DNA of 64,000 nt from Duganella rivi. Its GTDB lineage: Bacteria; Pseudomonadota; Gammaproteobacteria; Burkholderiales; Burkholderiaceae_D. A model generated the notes under the pieces. That model did not search any database. It saw nothing but the letters and a program-made list of their open reading frames with translations, and was not told the origin of the DNA. Below, one piece after another: positions 62,308-64,000 of the stretch (positions are counted from its first letter, which is position 1; each line of letters begins with the position of its first letter). The stretch spans positions 620,001 through 684,000 of the forward strand of contig NZ_WWCK01000003.1 in NCBI RefSeq assembly GCF_009857435.1. Direction: 5' to 3'. A program made the translations under genes and the position numbers.

Positions 62308-63219
62308 ATGGGGCAGTTCAGGCAGATTTCCACTTTTGTTGAGGTTGTTGCGCGGGGCAGTCTCTCTGCGGCGGCGCGCGCCGAGGGCATCGCGCCGGCG
62401 ATGATAGGCCGGCGCCTGGACGCACTGGAGACGCGCCTGGGCGTTAAGCTGCTGCAACGCACCACGCGCAAGCTGGCGCTGACCGATGAGGGCGCCGCCT
62501 TCCTCGAAGACTGCCAGCGCATCCTCGCAGAACTGGAAGAAGCAGAATCGGCCGTATCGGAGCGTAGCGCGCATGCCACAGGTCATTTGATGATCTCGGC
62601 GCCGGCCGGTTTTGGCCGCCAGCACGTGGCGCCGCTGCTGCCCTCCTTCCTTGCCGAGCACCGCGACGTCACCGTCACGCTGAATATGAGCGACCGTGTG
62701 GTTGATATCGTCGGCGAAGGCATCGACGTGGCGATCCGCATCGCCAGCCTGTCGGATTCCAGCCTGGTCAGCGTCAAGCTGGCCGATAACGAGCGCGTGG
62801 TGGTCGGTTCGCCCGCCTATCTCAAACGCCACGGCAAGCCGGAAACGCTGGCCGATCTGACCAGACATAACTGCCTCGCCATCAGCAGCGAGGGCAGCCA
62901 GCGTGGCTGGACTTTCCGCGAGGACGGCAAGAACGTGGTGCTGAAGGTGAACGGCAACATGGCCTGCAACGACGGCCAGGTGCTGCACGAGTGGGCGCTG
63001 GCCGGCAAGGGGCTGGCGTGGCGTTCGATGTGGGAAGTGGGCAGCGCGATTGAGGCAGGCAAGCTGCAAACCGTGCTGGACGGCTATGCTGCGCCGGGCA
63101 ACGACATTTACGCCGTGTTTGCGCAGCGCCGCCACCTGCCGCTGCGGATCCGCGCCTTCGTCGACTTCCTGCGCCACAGCTACTCGCAGCCCGATTACTG
63201 GCGCAAACCGATAAAGTGA
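62308..63219 (+). CDS. LysR-family transcriptional regulator
   Basis: A 303-residue regulator. The N-terminal HTH includes FVEVVARGSLSAAARAEGIA and IGRRLDALETRLGVKLLQRT. A type-2 periplasmic binding fold follows from about residue 90. Its gene is divergent from aceB, so aceB is the likely target; no LysR T-N11-A box was confidently identified in the 189-nt gap. Confidence 0.88.
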   Translation: MGQFRQISTFVEVVARGSLSAAARAEGIAPAMIGRRLDALETRLGVKLLQRTTRKLALTDEGAAFLEDCQRILAELEEAESAVSERSAHATGHLMISAPAGFGRQHVAPLLPSFLAEHRDVTVTLNMSDRVVDIVGEGIDVAIRIASLSDSSLVSVKLADNERVVVGSPAYLKRHGKPETLADLTRHNCLAISSEGSQRGWTFREDGKNVVLKVNGNMACNDGQVLHEWALAGKGLAWRSMWEVGSAIEAGKLQTVLDGYAAPGNDIYAVFAQRRHLPLRIRAFVDFLRHSYSQPDYWRKPIK

Positions 63220-63231
63220 ACAGGCAAAAAA

Positions 63232-63254
63232 AAATCCTCGGATACCGAGGATTT
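63232..63254 (-). terminator. Terminator of the cold-shock gene (minus strand)
   Basis: A 10-bp stem (AAATCCTCGG / CCGAGGATTT) with a 3-nt loop. On the minus strand it is followed by a run of nine T. On the plus strand the T-run is weaker, but it may also stop the LysR transcript. Confidence 0.9.
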
Positions 63255-63276
63255 CTTGATCGTTAGATCCAGCGTA

Positions 63277-63480
63277 TTAGATAGGCTGAATGTTCGAAGC
63301 TTGCTTGCCTTTAGGGCCGGCGGTTACTTCGAAAGAAACACGTTGGTTCTCTTGCAGGGATTTGAAGCCTGCGGTTTGAATCGCCGAGAAGTGAGCGAAC
63401 AGATCTTCGCCGCCTTCGTCAGGGGTGATGAAGCCAAAACCCTTCGAATCATTGAACCATTTTACGATACCAGTTGCCAT
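63277..63480 (-). CDS. Cold-shock protein, CspA family
   Basis: A 67-residue OB-fold RNA chaperone. RNP1 is KGFGFITP (residues ~13-20) and RNP2 is DLFAHFSAI (~27-35). The start at 63480 ([11 protein letters not shown]) gives the normal family length. A leader of about 90 nt precedes it, as is usual for csp genes, followed by a strong terminator. Which of the several csp paralogues it is cannot be told. Confidence 0.96.
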   Translation of the reverse strand: MATGIVKWFNDSKGFGFITPDEGGEDLFAHFSAIQTAGFKSLQENQRVSFEVTAGPKGKQASNIQPI

Positions 63481-63579
63481 TACAATTCCTATTTCAGTTA
63501 ATTTGGGCTTGCGCCCGTGATATCGTTTTTGAGGCAAGAAAGAACAAACTGCACTACTCTTGAATCTAAACGATCCCGC

Positions 63580-63585
63580 ATTATA
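63580..63585 (-). promoter_or_regulatory. Likely -10 box of the cold-shock gene
   Basis: TATAAT on the minus strand, about 100 nt upstream of the ATG. No good -35 seen. The start site would be near 63573, giving a leader of about 90 nt suited to cold-dependent RNA folding. Confidence 0.55.
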
Positions 63586-63714
63586 CCCATTTACGAGAGA
63601 AAAGCACGTTTCCACGAAAATAAATGCAACCTGTCGCATTTTTTGGTAGAAAGCTCTCGAAACGGCATGTAGGTGTCATTATAGACAACAAATCCGCGCA
63701 AGGTTTGACCTAAA

Positions 63715-64000
63715 TCAATCGAACTGGCTTGCCTTGGCGTCCCGTGTGGCCCACTGCAACAGTTTTTCGACTTCCGGCACTACCGCCGCCCAGCCGGTTT
63801 GCGTGTTCAGCACGCCGCGCACCATCTGCTCGATGCGGCGCGATTCCTGTCCAAACACCGCATAGCCGAAAGTGCCGGCCGATCCCGCCACGCCGTGCAG
63901 CACTTCGTGCAGCTGGTGCAGCGCGTCTTGCGGCGGCTGCTCGCCGCCGGCCACGCAAGCGCCCAGCGCAGCACGGATTTTTTCGAGGGTGCCCGGCACG
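63715..64000 (-). CDS. Hpt (histidine phosphotransfer) domain protein, N-terminus outside window
   Basis: 95 codons of the C-terminal end are present. The Hpt pattern is LHEVLHGVAGSAGTFGYAVF: the His of LHGVAGSAG is the phospho-acceptor. It ends in the helix WAAVVPEVEKLLQWA. No proper ATG lies at the window end, so the gene probably extends to the right as part of a larger phosphorelay or response-regulator protein. Confidence 0.7.
   Translation of the reverse strand, partial: VPGTLEKIRAALGACVAGGEQPPQDALHQLHEVLHGVAGSAGTFGYAVFGQESRRIEQMVRGVLNTQTGWAAVVPEVEKLLQWATRDAKASQFD

Noticed and set aside
1-64000. CRISPR arrays, rRNA genes, replication origin
   Set aside because: No regularly spaced direct repeats, rRNA-like sequences or DnaA-box clusters were seen.

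Overview
The window is a chromosomal segment of a GC-rich Gram-negative bacterium, most likely a member of the Oxalobacteraceae (the Massilia/Duganella/Janthinobacterium group, Burkholderiales). This follows from the gene style: several TonB receptors, exosortase-type PEP-CTERM proteins, a flavohemoglobin, DnaQ next to RnhA, AceB, and NhaR next to TerC. It is an inference from protein families, not a database result.

Layout. 1-4.8 kb: the end of an Hsp70-like chaperone, a LacI regulator, a UvrD-like helicase with a DUF5710 tail, and an OmpA/Pal-type lipoprotein. 4.9-10.5 kb: catalase, a DUF29 protein, a SulP transporter, a Crp/Fnr regulator, and a REP-associated tyrosine transposase bracketed by a perfect 31-bp inverted repeat. 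10.5-15.4 kb: two TonB receptors on either side of a DUF2946 gene, with a Fur-like site. 15.4-19.4 kb: flavohemoglobin and a sulfonate-type ABC importer. 19.4-22.2 kb: a ZnuD-like receptor, a small exported protein and a Fur/Zur regulator. 22-30.9 kb: a phytase-like lipoprotein, a PilZ protein, a PEP-CTERM fusion with a PA-domain metallopeptidase, OsmC, a TonB-type receptor with a PiuC-type hydroxylase, and a LivK-type binding protein. 31-46.5 kb: a hybrid histidine kinase coupled to an M20 peptidase, a Fur-boxed siderophore receptor, a GH43 enzyme, nhaR/terC, and an oxidative-stress operon (two catalase-like peroxidases, hemerythrin, ECF sigma and zinc anti-sigma). 46.5-48.3 kb: malate:quinone oxidoreductase with a Tat-type leader.

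48.75-57.6 kb is the most unusual part. The intact tRNA-Val(CAC) gene at 57597-57671 has its 3' 48 nt duplicated in direct orientation at 48754-48801 (47/48 identical). This marks the two att ends of an 8.8-kb integrated element. Inside, nearly every recognisable phage-type gene is broken by a frameshift or stop: an SRAP peptidase, an endolysin, a Q-like antiterminator and several phage-type small proteins. By contrast, five visibly AT-richer genes of unknown function are all intact. Four of them encode proteins with N-terminal membrane segments. The element looks like a dying prophage kept for, or recently loaded with, accessory cargo. No integrase was found.

57.7-64 kb returns to core genes: dnaQ, rnhA, a methyltransferase, gloB, aceB with a divergent LysR regulator, a cold-shock protein, and the end of an Hpt-domain protein.

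Themes: metal uptake (iron and zinc receptors with Fur/Zur-type control), peroxide and NO defence, and a tRNA-targeted decaying prophage with cargo genes.
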